A stretch of 64,000 nt of DNA from Pseudomonas sichuanensis (GCF_003231305.1 NZ_QKVM01000032.1:1-64000), one strand, 5' to 3'; shown: positions 34,293 to 43,052, counted from the first letter of the stretch. Program-made: numbers and translations. The notes: generated by a model from the sequence alone, not told the origin.

Positions 34293-35039
34293 GCGTACGG
34301 TCAAGGCCAGCACCACGGCGATGAACACCGGGCGGATGAACTTGCTGCCGCCGCTGATCGCCGTGCGTGCGCCGAAGAACGCGCCGACCATCACCGACAG
34401 GCCCATGCACAGGCCGACGATGTAGTCCACCTGCCCGGAAATGATGAACACCGTCAGCGCCGCGATGTTGCTGACGAAGTTCATGCTGCGCGCCACGCCG
34501 CTGGCGCGGACCAGGTCGATGGGGTAGAGCAGCAGCGTGCTGACAGTCCAGAACGCGCCGGTGCCGGGGCCGGCGACGCCGTCGTAGAAGCCCAGGGTGA
34601 AGCCCTGGGGGAACTGCCATTTCTTCTTGATCGGCGCATCGGCGTCCAGCGGCGCCTTGGGCGTGCCGCCGAACAGCAGGTAGACGCCGCAGGCGAAGAC
34701 GATCACCGGCAGCATCTTGTTCAGCCATTCGGCCGGCATGTAGTGGGCCACCACCGCACCCAGCAGCGCGCCCGCCAGGGTGCCCGCTATCGCCTGGCGC
34801 CATTGCGCCGGGTGGAACAGCTTGCGCCGGTAATAGGTGATGCTGGCCGTGGCCGCGCCGAAGGTGGAACTGAGCTTGTTGGTGCCCAGCACCAGGTGCG
34901 GTGGCATGCCGGCGGTGAGCAGTGCCGGGGTGGTGAGCAGGCCGCCGCCACCGGCGATGGCATCGATGAAACCGGCGACGAAGGCGACCAGGGCGAGGAT
35001 CAGCAGGGTGAGCGGTTCTACGGTGAGTTCGAAGGGCAT
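34260..35039 (-). CDS. TSUP (TauE/SafE) family permease
   Basis: This 259-residue membrane protein has about eight hydrophobic segments and TSUP signatures: FVAGFIDAIAGGGGLLTTPALL at the N terminus, GTNKLSSTFGAATASITYYRR, and GFYDGVAGPGTGAFWTVS in the second half. The family exports or imports sulfur-containing anions and organosulfonates; the substrate is unknown. The ATG at 35039 is preferred to one 12 codons upstream. It overlaps the end of nudC on the other strand. Confidence 0.88.
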   Translation of the reverse strand: MPFELTVEPLTLLILALVAFVAGFIDAIAGGGGLLTTPALLTAGMPPHLVLGTNKLSSTFGAATASITYYRRKLFHPAQWRQAIAGTLAGALLGAVVAHYMPAEWLNKMLPVIVFACGVYLLFGGTPKAPLDADAPIKKKWQFPQGFTLGFYDGVAGPGTGAFWTVSTLLLYPIDLVRASGVARSMNFVSNIAALTVFIISGQVDYIVGLCMGLSVMVGAFFGARTAISGGSKFIRPVFIAVVLALTVRLAWQHWFGQA

Positions 35040-35138
35040 GGGGGTCGGCAGGCTGGAAAGGCAGGGGTGCGGCAAACTGCCGCGCTAGAGGCGGTACATG
35101 GTAAGCCGCAAAGTATGCGTTGTCAGCACTGACGCCAT

Positions 35139-35273
35139 CGCGGGGCAAGCCCGCTCCCACGTTGTGGACTGCCCCCAGGCGTTGGATTCATTTCCTACTT
35201 ATGGGGGCCGTCCATTTTCCTGGCTCTCTGGCTCTCTGGATCTCTGGCAGCGTGGGAGCGGGCTTGCCCCGCG
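35139..35273. repeat. Inverted REP pair with internal tandem repeat
   Basis: REP cores in opposite orientation lie at 35139-35161 and 35251-35273. Between them, at 35221-35249, is an eight-base tandem (TGGCTCTC, TGGCTCTC, TGGATCTC, TGGCA). The region separates the TSUP gene start from the glutamine-synthetase-like gene end. Confidence 0.7.
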
Positions 35274-35281
35274 ATCGGTTG

Positions 35282-36646
35282 CTACAGGAACCAGCGATAC
35301 TCCCGCGCACTCACCTCTTGCATGAACGCCAGATGGTCCTGGCGCTTGTTCTCGCAATACACCATCACGAACTCCGCCCCCAGCCCCTCATTCACCGCCG
35401 AATGCCCGCGCATGGCTGCCACCGCGCCGAGCATGTCCTTGGGGAAATCGATGCCGCTGCTGCGATCCTCGTTCAGCGGCGCAATCGGCTCCTGCCCGGC
35501 ATCGAGCCCGTGCTCCATACCGCACAGGATCGCCGCCAGCACCAGGTACGGGTTGGCATCCGCCCCCGCCAGGCGATGCTCGATACGCAGGTTGCGTGGG
35601 TCCGACTCGGGGATGCGGATGCATGCGTCGCGGTCTTCGAAGCCCCAGCTGGCGCGGCTGGCGGCATTGACCATGGCGCCGTAGCGGCGGAACGCGTTGT
35701 GGTTGGCGGCGAAGATCGGCATGCAGTGCGGCAGCAGCTCCAGGCAGCCGGCCACGGCGTGGCGCAAGGGGCGTTGGTCGTTGGCCGCGAGTAGGTTGTT
35801 GCCTTGCGGGTCGTAGAGGCTGACGTGCACATGCATGCCGCTGCCCGGCGCCTGCAGGTAGGGCTTGCTCATGAACGAGGCGCGCAGCCCATGCTTGAGT
35901 GCCACGCCGCGGGTGCTGCGGCAGAACAGCGCCGCCCAGTCGGCGGCGCGCAGGCCGTCGTCGCAGTGGCCGAAGTTGATCTCGAACTGGCCTGGGCCCA
36001 GCTCGGCGGTGATGACGTTGGCGTCCACCCCTTGTGCGTTGGCGGTCTCGACCATGTCGCGCAGCACGTCCGAGAAGCGTGACAGACGCTCGATATGCAT
36101 GTTCGGCTGGTCGTCGGCGTCGGCACTGAACGGGTCGTGGGGGAACTGCGGCAGGCCTTCCTTGAGCGCCCGGTCGAACAGGTAGAACTCCAGCTCGAAC
36201 GCCACCACCGGGCGGATACCGCGACGCTCCAGGCGCTGCAGCACGCGGGCGAGCACTTCGCGCGGTTCGAATTCGATGGGGGCGGCGGTGCCGTCGGAGG
36301 TGATCAGCATCTGCCCCAGCGGCTCGCGCTCCCAGCTCACCGGCTTGAGGGTGCCGGGCACCAGGCGCCGTGGGGCGTCGGGGTCGCCGTCGTTGAAGCA
36401 GTAGTCGCCGATCGGGAACAGACCGCCTTGCACGCCCAGCAGTACGCAGTTCTGCGGCAGCTTCAGCGGGCTGCCGGCGGCGACCTTTTCCAGCATGTCG
36501 ATGGGGTAGCGCTTGCCGTAGAAGTGCCCGGGGATGTCCAGGCTGATCAGGTCGACATAGCGCACCTGCGGGTGTTGGGCGCGGAAGGCGCGGACTTCGC
36601 CGAGCAGGTCGGGCATTGTTTTTGTAGTTGTCATGGTCATGCTCAT
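35282..36646 (-). CDS. puuA: Glutamine synthetase-family gamma-glutamylpolyamine ligase (PuuA/SpuI-like)
   Basis: This 454-residue enzyme has the glutamine-synthetase fold: the metal-site FELEFYLFD, ELGPGQFEINFGHCDD, GSGMHVHVSLYDPQGNN, the ATP/ammonia loop AANHNAFRRYGAMVNAASRASWGFEDRDACIRIP and RIEHRLAGADANPYLVLAAIL. It lacks the regulatory tail of GlnA and sits in an operon with an amine oxidase, so it most likely attaches glutamate to putrescine or another polyamine. I chose the ATG at 36646, five bases after the upstream stop; in-frame ATGs at 36640 and 36634 are also possible. Confidence 0.88.
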   Translation of the reverse strand: MSMTMTTTKTMPDLLGEVRAFRAQHPQVRYVDLISLDIPGHFYGKRYPIDMLEKVAAGSPLKLPQNCVLLGVQGGLFPIGDYCFNDGDPDAPRRLVPGTLKPVSWEREPLGQMLITSDGTAAPIEFEPREVLARVLQRLERRGIRPVVAFELEFYLFDRALKEGLPQFPHDPFSADADDQPNMHIERLSRFSDVLRDMVETANAQGVDANVITAELGPGQFEINFGHCDDGLRAADWAALFCRSTRGVALKHGLRASFMSKPYLQAPGSGMHVHVSLYDPQGNNLLAANDQRPLRHAVAGCLELLPHCMPIFAANHNAFRRYGAMVNAASRASWGFEDRDACIRIPESDPRNLRIEHRLAGADANPYLVLAAILCGMEHGLDAGQEPIAPLNEDRSSGIDFPKDMLGAVAAMRGHSAVNEGLGAEFVMVYCENKRQDHLAFMQEVSAREYRWFL

Positions 36647-36650
36647 GCTC

Positions 36651-37211
36651 TTAACGGAAGACCCAGAGGACCCGGGTCGGCTCGGTGGTGAGGTTGGCGT
36701 AGCGGAACTGGTTGTGCGGCGGCAGCTGGAAGCTGTCGTTGGGGTACAGGGTGACGGCCTGATCAACGCCTTCGAGCCACAGCGTCAGCTCGCCTTCGAG
36801 GACGAAGCCGCCCTGTTCCGAGCTGTCGTCCAGGTGCCCATCGCCACTGCTGGCACCCGGTGCCAGGTGGCTTTCGAGCATGGCGAAGCGGCCATTGAGG
36901 GTGGGCGAGACCAGCACGTCGGTGACGCCGGCGGCGTAATACAGGGTGCGCCGCTCGCCGGGGCGGGTGACCCAGTCGATCTCCCGTGGCGGCACGGCCT
37001 GGTAGAAGTAGGTGGTCGGCACCTGCAGGGCTTCGCTGATGGCGGTGAGGTCGGCCACGGTCGGGCGCGACAGGCCGCGTTCCACCTGCGAGAGGAAGCC
37101 CAGCGAGCGGTTGACCCGCCCGGCCAGCTCGTCCAGCGTCAGGCCTCGGTGCTTGCGCAGGTCGCGCACCAGCCGCGCCAGGCCTTGGCTGTCGTCGGTC
37201 GACTCAGACAT
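36651..37211 (-). CDS. XRE-cupin regulator, PuuR-like
   Basis: This 186-residue protein has a lambda-type helix-turn-helix at residues about 12-65 (LVRDLRKHRGLTLDELAGRVNRSLGFLSQVERGLSRPTVADLTAISEAL) and a C-terminal cupin (residues about 110-185; GGFVLEGELTLWLEG). This is the architecture of PuuR, the putrescine repressor. It overlaps the oxidase gene by eight bases and precedes the ligase gene, so it is part of the operon it probably controls through the nested palindrome at 38506-38553. Confidence 0.88.
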   Translation of the reverse strand: MSESTDDSQGLARLVRDLRKHRGLTLDELAGRVNRSLGFLSQVERGLSRPTVADLTAISEALQVPTTYFYQAVPPREIDWVTRPGERRTLYYAAGVTDVLVSPTLNGRFAMLESHLAPGASSGDGHLDDSSEQGGFVLEGELTLWLEGVDQAVTLYPNDSFQLPPHNQFRYANLTTEPTRVLWVFR

Positions 37212-38493
37212 GGTCGCGCATCCTGTACCAGGCCTTGGCCGCGGCCTCCAGTGGTGCAGCCAGGAGGTCGCCGCCGGGGAAGCGGCCGTTGTCGATGCCC
37301 TGGTACAGCGCCAGCAGATCGTCGTCGCCAAGAATCGCGTCACTGACCGCCCGCGCCCCGGCCAGGGTCGGCAGCACGCCGTGCCCGGAGAAGCCTTGCA
37401 GCCAGTAGCGCTGGCCTTGGCGACCGATGTCCGGGGTGCGCTGGATGCTGCAGTCGATGTGGCCGCCCCAGGCATGTTCGATGGCCACCCCGCGCAGTTG
37501 CGGGAACACCCGTTCCAGGTAGGGGCGAGTGGCGGCGGCGACATCCTTGGGGATGCCGCCCAGGTAGGTGCAGCCACCGCCGAACAGCAGGCGGTGGTCG
37601 GGGGTGAGGCGGAAGTAGTCGGGGACGAACTGGTTGTCGATCACGCAGCTGTTGCGCGGCAGCAGCGAGGTGGCGAAGTCTGCGTCCAGCGGCGCGGTGG
37701 CCACCTGGTAGGAACCCACCGGCAGCAGGCGCCGCGCCAGGTTGCGGTCGAGGCGGTCGATGTAGGCGTTGCAGGCCAGCACCAGCACGCTGCTGAGCAC
37801 TTCACCCTTGTCGGTGCGGGCGACGAAGCCTTCGGCCGTTTCCTGATAGTCGAGCACCTGGCTCTGTTCGAAGATGCGCCCGCCGGCCTGTTCGATCGTG
37901 GTAGCCAGGCCCTGGGCCAGCTTCAGCGGGTTGAGGTGGGCGCCGTTGGGGTCCAGCAGGGCGGCCTGGTAGCGTGGGCTGTCGATCCACTCGGGCAGCT
38001 CGTCGCGGCCGATCAGGCGCAGGCAGTCGTAGCCGAATTTCTGTGCCGCGTCGCGTTGCGCTTCCTCCAGCAGCTTTACCCGCCTCGGCAGCACTGCGGT
38101 CCACAGGCTGCCCCGGCGGTAGTCGATGTCGAAGCCGTGGCGCGCCGGCAACTCGCCCATCTCGCGGGCGGCCCAGCACATGCTGTCCCACAGACGCCGG
38201 CTGCGTTCCAGGCCCAGGGCCTTTTCCAGCGGTGGCATGTCGCAGGACCAGCCCGGCAGGGCCTGGCCGCCATTGCGCCCGGAGGCGGCCCAGGCGACGC
38301 GGCTGGCTTCGAGCAGGGTCACGCGTTTACCGGCCAGGGCCAGGCGCAGGGCAGTGTGCAGGCCGCTGAAACCGGCGCCGATGATGAGGATATCGGTGTC
38401 GTGCTGGCCTTGCAGGGTAGGGCGCAGGGGGATGGCGCTGGGGTAGGTCTGGGCGTAGTAGCTGGCGACGTGCTGGGCGGATTGCTTGAACAT
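37204..38493 (-). CDS. FAD-dependent amine oxidase, PuuB-like
   Basis: This 429-residue DAO-family flavoenzyme has an N-terminal FAD site (TDILIIGAGFSGLHTALRLALAG near residue 33), the family signature ASGRNGGQALPG and a C-terminal QGFSGHGVLPTLAGARAV. It is the first gene of the operon oxidase-regulator-ligase and likely oxidises gamma-glutamylpolyamine. A second gene of the same type lies at 43053-44336, so substrate division between them is possible. Confidence 0.88.
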   Translation of the reverse strand: MFKQSAQHVASYYAQTYPSAIPLRPTLQGQHDTDILIIGAGFSGLHTALRLALAGKRVTLLEASRVAWAASGRNGGQALPGWSCDMPPLEKALGLERSRRLWDSMCWAAREMGELPARHGFDIDYRRGSLWTAVLPRRVKLLEEAQRDAAQKFGYDCLRLIGRDELPEWIDSPRYQAALLDPNGAHLNPLKLAQGLATTIEQAGGRIFEQSQVLDYQETAEGFVARTDKGEVLSSVLVLACNAYIDRLDRNLARRLLPVGSYQVATAPLDADFATSLLPRNSCVIDNQFVPDYFRLTPDHRLLFGGGCTYLGGIPKDVAAATRPYLERVFPQLRGVAIEHAWGGHIDCSIQRTPDIGRQGQRYWLQGFSGHGVLPTLAGARAVSDAILGDDDLLALYQGIDNGRFPGGDLLAAPLEAAAKAWYRMRDHV

Positions 38494-38505
38494 GCCGGTG
38501 CCTCG

Positions 38506-38553
38506 TGAAATTTGTTTTGATTATTTTCATGAAAAAATAGCAGATAAATTTCA
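38506..38553. promoter_or_regulatory. Nested palindromes upstream of the polyamine operon
   Basis: A 12-base perfect palindrome TTTTCATGAAAA (38524-38535) is centred exactly between the outer arms TGAAATTT (38506-38513) and AAATTTCA (38546-38553). The result is four TGAAA-type half-sites with one common dyad axis in an AT-rich 48-base region. It begins 13 bases before the oxidase start. The PuuR-like regulator of the operon is the obvious candidate. Confidence 0.55.
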
Positions 38554-38589
38554 TTGCGCCAGTGAGGCGAGGTTGGCGATATGATCCGG

Positions 38590-38678
38590 GGACCGCGTTG
38601 CGGTCCTTTCGTGGTACAGAGGAATGCGTATTCCTGTAGGAGCGGCCTTGTGCCGCGAAAGGGCTGCGCAGCAGCCCC
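38590..38678. repeat. Hairpins and REP-like element before LysR gene
   Basis: GGACCGC-GTT-GCGGTCC (38590-38606), then GGAAT/ATTCC (38621-38634), then a REP of the TGTAGGAGCGGCC type with GGGCTGCGCAGCAGCCC (about 38635-38678) stand in series. They lie in the leader of the LysR gene. Confidence 0.55.
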
Positions 38679-38703
38679 AATGACAAATACAAGGCTTACG
38701 CCC

Positions 38704-39591
38704 ATGCGCCGCCTACCCTCGCTAACCGCCCTGCGCACTTTCGAATGCGCCGCCCGTCACGGCCACTTCGGCCGCGCCGCCGCCGAGCTGTGCGTCACCG
38801 ACAGCGCCGTCAGCCACCAGATCCGTCAACTGGAAGAACAACTCGGCGTCGCCCTGTTCGAGCGGGTCGGCCGCCAGGTGCGCCCAAGCGCCGAGGCCGA
38901 GCGCCTGCTGCACCACCTGCAGCAGGCCTTCGAACTGATCGGCAAGGCCTGCGACGAGCTGCGCGACCCGGCCTCCCAGGCTGTGCTGCGGGTGGCGGTA
39001 ACGGCGGAGCTGGCGCAGAAATGGCTGGTGGCGCGGCTGGCCGACTTCAGCAGCCGCTACCCGCACATCACCCTGCACCTGCACGACCAGCCGATCGACG
39101 CCGGCGCCCCGGCGCTGGACGTCGACCTGGCCATCACCTACGGCACCAGTACCCTGGATGCCAGCACCCACTTCGTGCGGCCCTTGCCGCTGCTGCAGTT
39201 CTTCCCGGTGTGCAGCCCGGGCCTGTTCAACCAGGGCGGCCTCAAGCGCCCGCGCGACCTGGTGCGCCATTGCCTGTTGCACGACGACCAGGATGGCCGC
39301 ACCTGGACCACCTGGCTGGCCACCCACGCCGAAGACGCCTTGCCCACCCGGCAACTGTATTTCCCCCATGCCGCCCTGGCGCTGGAGGCGGCGTTGCTGG
39401 GGCAGGGCGTGGCCATGGGCGATAACCTGACCTGCCAGGCCGACCTGCAAAGTGGCCGCCTGGTGCGCCCGTTCAGCGCCAGCGTCACCGCCCAGGGGCA
39501 GTACGCGCTGGTGTGCGAGCGCCTGCGCCTGGAACGCGGCGCGGTGGCGCAATTCATCGAATGGTTCATCGAACAGTTGGGCGATAGTTGA
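38704..39591 (+). CDS. LysR-family regulator, GcvA-like
   Basis: This 295-residue regulator has the GcvA/TrpI-type N-terminal domain (LPSLTALRTFECAARHGHFGRAAAELCVTDSAVSHQIRQLEEQLGVALF) and a LysR ligand-binding domain. GcvA-like proteins often govern amino acid and amine genes. It precedes aguA by 95 bases on the same strand and is divergent from the polyamine operon, so either unit could be its target. The start at 38704 gives the usual length; a longer frame upstream overlaps repeats. Confidence 0.88.
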   Translation: MRRLPSLTALRTFECAARHGHFGRAAAELCVTDSAVSHQIRQLEEQLGVALFERVGRQVRPSAEAERLLHHLQQAFELIGKACDELRDPASQAVLRVAVTAELAQKWLVARLADFSSRYPHITLHLHDQPIDAGAPALDVDLAITYGTSTLDASTHFVRPLPLLQFFPVCSPGLFNQGGLKRPRDLVRHCLLHDDQDGRTWTTWLATHAEDALPTRQLYFPHAALALEAALLGQGVAMGDNLTCQADLQSGRLVRPFSASVTAQGQYALVCERLRLERGAVAQFIEWFIEQLGDS

Positions 39592-39685
39592 ATCAAATTC
39601 AGCTATCGCTGAGTTTTCATCGTTGGAAGGCAAGAGCGCCGCGGCGTAGCGTGCAGTCATCACTCAACGACCCCGAGGTTGACCC

Positions 39686-40795
39686 ATGGCACGTTCGTTC
39701 ACCACCACCCCCAAGGCCGATGGTTTCCGCTTGCCCGGCGAATTCGAAGCCAAGGCCGGCTGCTGGCTCGGTTGGCCGGAGCGCCCGGATGTGTGGCGCA
39801 ATGGCGGCAAACCGGCGCAGAAAGTCTGGGTCGAGATCGTCACGGCCATCGCCAGCAGCGAGCCGGTGACGGTCTGTGCCTCCGCCGCCCAGTACGCCAA
39901 CGCCCGCAACCTGCTGCCGGCCCATGTACGGGTGGTGGAAATGACGTGCAACGACACCTGGTTCCGCGACAGCGGGCCGTGCTTCGTGGTCAACGATCAA
40001 AGCGGCGAGGTGCGCGGCGTGGACTTCGAGTTCAATGCCTACGGCGGCCTGGACGGCGGCCTTTATTACCCTTGGGACAAGGATGACCAGATCGCCCGCA
40101 AGATCCTCGAGATCGAAAACCTCGACCGCTACCGCGCGCCGTTGATCGCCGAGCTGGGCGGTATCCAGAGCGACGGTGAAGGCAGCCTGCTGACCACCGA
40201 GCAGTGCCTGCTCAACCGCAACCGTAACGCCCACCTGGGCAAGGACGAGGTGACCCGCCGGCTGCAGGACTACCTCGGCGCCGAGCAGGTGATCTGGCTG
40301 CCGCGCGGGTGCAAGTTCGACGAAACCGATGGCCATGTCGACGACCTGGCCTGCTTCGTGCGCCCCGGCGAGGTGGTGCTGCAATGGACCGACAACCGCG
40401 ACGACCCGCAGTGGGAGATCTACCAGGAGGCCTATGACATCCTGCGCAGCACCCGCGACAGCCGTGGCCGCGCGCTCAAGGTGCACAAGCTGCCGCAGCC
40501 CGAAGTGCTGCGCTGGACGGCTGAAGAGGCGGCGGGCCTGGACCATGTCGAGGGCACCCATGTGCGCCAGGCGGGTACGCAGATCTGCGCTTCCTACATC
40601 AACTACTACGCCGGCAACTCGGCGATCGTCGTGCCGCTGTTCGGTGACCGTAACGACAGCATCGCCCAGGCCACCCTGGCCGAGCTGTTCCCCGGCCACC
40701 GCATCATCGGCATTGAAAACAGCCGCGAGATCCTGCTCGGTGGCGGCAACGTCGCCTGCATCACCATGCCGCAATATGCCGGAGGCCGCCGCTGA
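39686..40795 (+). CDS. aguA: Agmatine deiminase
   Basis: This 369-residue guanidine-modifying enzyme converts agmatine to N-carbamoylputrescine and ammonia. Typical stretches are NDTWFRDSGPCFVVND near residue 90, KFDETDGHVDDLACF near residue 212 with the catalytic His, and the C-terminal GGGNVACITMPQ with the nucleophilic Cys. The length equals that of Pseudomonas AguA. No carbamoylputrescine amidohydrolase (aguB) is next to it in this window. Its stop shares one base with the next ATG. Confidence 0.96.
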   Translation: MARSFTTTPKADGFRLPGEFEAKAGCWLGWPERPDVWRNGGKPAQKVWVEIVTAIASSEPVTVCASAAQYANARNLLPAHVRVVEMTCNDTWFRDSGPCFVVNDQSGEVRGVDFEFNAYGGLDGGLYYPWDKDDQIARKILEIENLDRYRAPLIAELGGIQSDGEGSLLTTEQCLLNRNRNAHLGKDEVTRRLQDYLGAEQVIWLPRGCKFDETDGHVDDLACFVRPGEVVLQWTDNRDDPQWEIYQEAYDILRSTRDSRGRALKVHKLPQPEVLRWTAEEAAGLDHVEGTHVRQAGTQICASYINYYAGNSAIVVPLFGDRNDSIAQATLAELFPGHRIIGIENSREILLGGGNVACITMPQYAGGRR

Positions 40796-41886
40796 TGAAA
40801 CGCCTGGCCCTCGCACTCGCCTTGGGCTGCATGGTGTCGGCGGCCACGGCCGCCGATGCCGACAAGCCCACGGTCAACCTGTACATCTGGGGCGAGTACC
40901 TGGCCCCGGACACCTTGGCCAACTTCGAGAAGGAAACCGGCATCCGCGTGGTGGCCGACCATTTCGATTCGCTGGAAACCGCCGAGACCAAGCTGCTCAC
41001 CGGCGGCAGCGGCTACGACCTGGTGCTCAGCGCCGGCCAGCACCTGAGCCGGGCCATCGCCAGCGGCGCACTGCAGCCGCTGGACAAGTCGCGCTTGCCG
41101 CACCTGCAAGGGGTAGGGGAGGCGTTTCTTGAGCACATGGCGGTGTTCGACCCAGGCAACCGCTACGCCGGCACCTACGCCTGGGGCACCACCGGCGTGG
41201 GCTTCCAGCAGCAGGCGGTGGCCGCGCGGTTGGCCGACGCCCCCAAGGACAGCTGGGCGATGCTGTTCGACCCGCAGGTGGTGGCGAAATTCGCCGATTG
41301 CGGGGTCAGCCTGCTCAACGACCCCAACGAAGTGTTCGCGGCGGTGATGCGCTACATGGGCCTGGACATCAACCAGCAGCGGCTGGAGGACCTCAGGGCC
41401 GCCGAGGCGCAGTTGCGCAAGGTGCGTCCGTACATCCGCTATTTCGACAACGACCGCAACATCAATGACCTGGCCAATGGCGAGACCTGCGTGGCGATGT
41501 CGTGGAACGGCAACGTGGCCATTGCCCAGGCCCAGGCGCAGCAGGCCGGCAAGCCGTTCGGCCTGGACTACAGCATCCCCCGCGAGGGCACGTTGATCTG
41601 GCTCGATGCCTTGGTGGTGCCCAAGGACGCACCGCATCCGCAAGCGGCCTGGGCCTTGATGGATTACCTGATGCGCCCGGAGGTGATTGCGCCGATCACC
41701 GACACCATCCACTACGCCAATGCCATCACGGCGGCCGACGACCTGGTGGATGCGCAGATCCGCGATGCCCCGGGCACCTACCCGCCGGCTGCGGTTCGGG
41801 CGCGGCTGTACAGCAAGAACGACAACGACAAGGCGTTCAACCGGGAGCTGACTCGGGCGTTCAGCCGTTTGAAGAGCGGCACCTGA
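40795..41886 (+). CDS. Periplasmic polyamine-binding protein, PotF/SpuD-like
   Basis: This 363-residue protein has a signal peptide (cleavage likely after ATAAD) and the PotD/PotF fold: VNLYIWGEYLAPDTLANFEKETGIRV, GSGYDLVLSAGQHLSRAI, TYAWGTTGVGFQ and IPREGTLIWLDALVVPKDAPHP. It should bind putrescine, agmatine or a related amine. No permease or ATPase follows, so it either works with a transporter encoded elsewhere or acts as a sensor. It is translationally coupled to aguA. Confidence 0.9.
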   Translation: MKRLALALALGCMVSAATAADADKPTVNLYIWGEYLAPDTLANFEKETGIRVVADHFDSLETAETKLLTGGSGYDLVLSAGQHLSRAIASGALQPLDKSRLPHLQGVGEAFLEHMAVFDPGNRYAGTYAWGTTGVGFQQQAVAARLADAPKDSWAMLFDPQVVAKFADCGVSLLNDPNEVFAAVMRYMGLDINQQRLEDLRAAEAQLRKVRPYIRYFDNDRNINDLANGETCVAMSWNGNVAIAQAQAQQAGKPFGLDYSIPREGTLIWLDALVVPKDAPHPQAAWALMDYLMRPEVIAPITDTIHYANAITAADDLVDAQIRDAPGTYPPAAVRARLYSKNDNDKAFNRELTRAFSRLKSGT

Positions 41887-41889
41887 ACC

Positions 41890-42069
41890 TCAGTGCGCCC
41901 CTGCATGCCGCCGTGCACGGCGTGCCTGCTGCGGTTTGGCCAGGGGCGGCGTGGGCAGGTGGTGGGGGTGGGAATGCCGCCGCACGATGCGCAGCACGCC
42001 CCAGAGCATGGCGGCTGCAACGCTGAGCCACATGCCGACCAACATGAGGATTGCCATGGACAGGGTCAT
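41890..42069 (-). CDS. Small membrane protein, 59 residues
   Basis: The start at 42069 follows an excellent AGGAGGCATTC. The product has one membrane helix (MTLSMAILMLVGMWLSVAAAMLWGVLRIV) and a His/Arg/Pro-rich cytosolic tail (RRHSHPHHLPTPPL). The strong ribosome site and the clean transmembrane segment argue that it is real. Function unknown. It is tail-to-tail with the binding-protein gene. Confidence 0.65.
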   Translation of the reverse strand: MTLSMAILMLVGMWLSVAAAMLWGVLRIVRRHSHPHHLPTPPLAKPQQARRARRHAGAH

Positions 42070-42280
42070 GAATGCCTCCTTCTTCGTGACGGGCACTGCG
42101 TCATCCCGGGCACAGTTGATAGTCTAGCCCGGCGCCTGTGACGTTCCATTGACCGAAGGTCGAGTGCTTGGGCCGTTTGGTTCCAAGCACGGCCCGGGCT
42201 ATACCCGGGCGCGGTGGCAGCCTATGATCGGTGGCCATGGCCGGGCGGCATCCGCCTGGCGTCGGAACAAGCGAGTGCCC

Positions 42281-42967
42281 ATGTTGCAAGACCTTCCCAA
42301 GTCCCGGGGTTTGAGCCCCCGTCGTCTGCTTGCCGCTTGCCTGGTGGCCGCCGCCCTGACCGGCTGCGCCAGCACACCGCCGGCGACGCTCAAGAGCCTG
42401 CCGCAGCGGGTCGAGATCAGCAGCGTGCCGTTCTACCGCGGCAATGCCAACCACAGCGGGTCGATGGCCTTGGCGGCGGTGCTGTCGGCCAAGGGCGCGC
42501 CGATCACCCCGGGCTTGCTGGACAAGCCGCTGGGCCTGCCTGGGGCCGCCGAGTCGCTGGACAGCGCGATCCCCAAGGTCGCGCGGGAATACGGCATGCT
42601 TGTGTACCCGCTGGACAAGCGGCTTGACGCGCTGCTGGCGCAAGTGGCCGCCGGTTACCCGGTGCTGTTGCGTTTTCAGGAAGGCTCGGCCTGGTGGAGC
42701 GAGCCACGCTACGCCGTGCTGATCGGTTATGACCGCTACAAGCAGCGGGTACTGCTGCGCGCAGGCATGCACCGGCGGCAATTGATGAGCTTCGATAGTT
42801 TCGAGTCGGCGTGGGCCAAGGAAGGCAGTTGGGCGGTGCTGGTGCAGTCGCCTCGGCAGTTGCCGGCCCAGGTGGATCGCCAGCGCTGGTTGCAGGCGGC
42901 GGATGAGCTTGCGCGCTCGGGGCAGGAGATTGCGGCGAAGCAGGCGGTCAATAGCCTGGGGCATTGA
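42281..42967 (+). CDS. Lipoprotein with inactive C39-peptidase-like domain
   Basis: This 228-residue protein has a lipoprotein signal ending in LTGC (Cys near residue 28). The domain at residues about 45-190 resembles C39-like peptidases: VPFYRGNANHSGSMALAAVLSAKG, LPGAAESLDSAIPKVAREYGMLVYPL and SEPRYAVLIGYDRYKQRVLLRAG. At the position where active C39 peptidases have the nucleophile (Q..CG.A.LA) it has HSGSMALA, so the Cys is replaced and the domain is probably a binding module. The ATG at 42281 is preferred; a longer frame lacks a ribosome site. Confidence 0.75.
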   Translation: MLQDLPKSRGLSPRRLLAACLVAAALTGCASTPPATLKSLPQRVEISSVPFYRGNANHSGSMALAAVLSAKGAPITPGLLDKPLGLPGAAESLDSAIPKVAREYGMLVYPLDKRLDALLAQVAAGYPVLLRFQEGSAWWSEPRYAVLIGYDRYKQRVLLRAGMHRRQLMSFDSFESAWAKEGSWAVLVQSPRQLPAQVDRQRWLQAADELARSGQEIAAKQAVNSLGH

Positions 42968-42975
42968 GGTGAAAA

Positions 42976-43032
42976 ATCGCGGGGCAAGCCCGCTCCCACG
43001 TTAATGACGTGGGAGCGGGCTTGCCCCGCGAT
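42976..43032. terminator. Perfect REP hairpin between convergent genes
   Basis: Two REP units form perfect 26-base arms (42976-43001 and 43007-43032) around a five-base loop. The hairpin lies nine bases after the lipoprotein stop and 20 bases beyond the end of the puuB-type gene, so it can serve both transcripts as a stop or 3' protector. There is no T tract. Confidence 0.65.
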
Positions 43033-43052
43033 GGTTTGTCGCTTTTGGTCTG

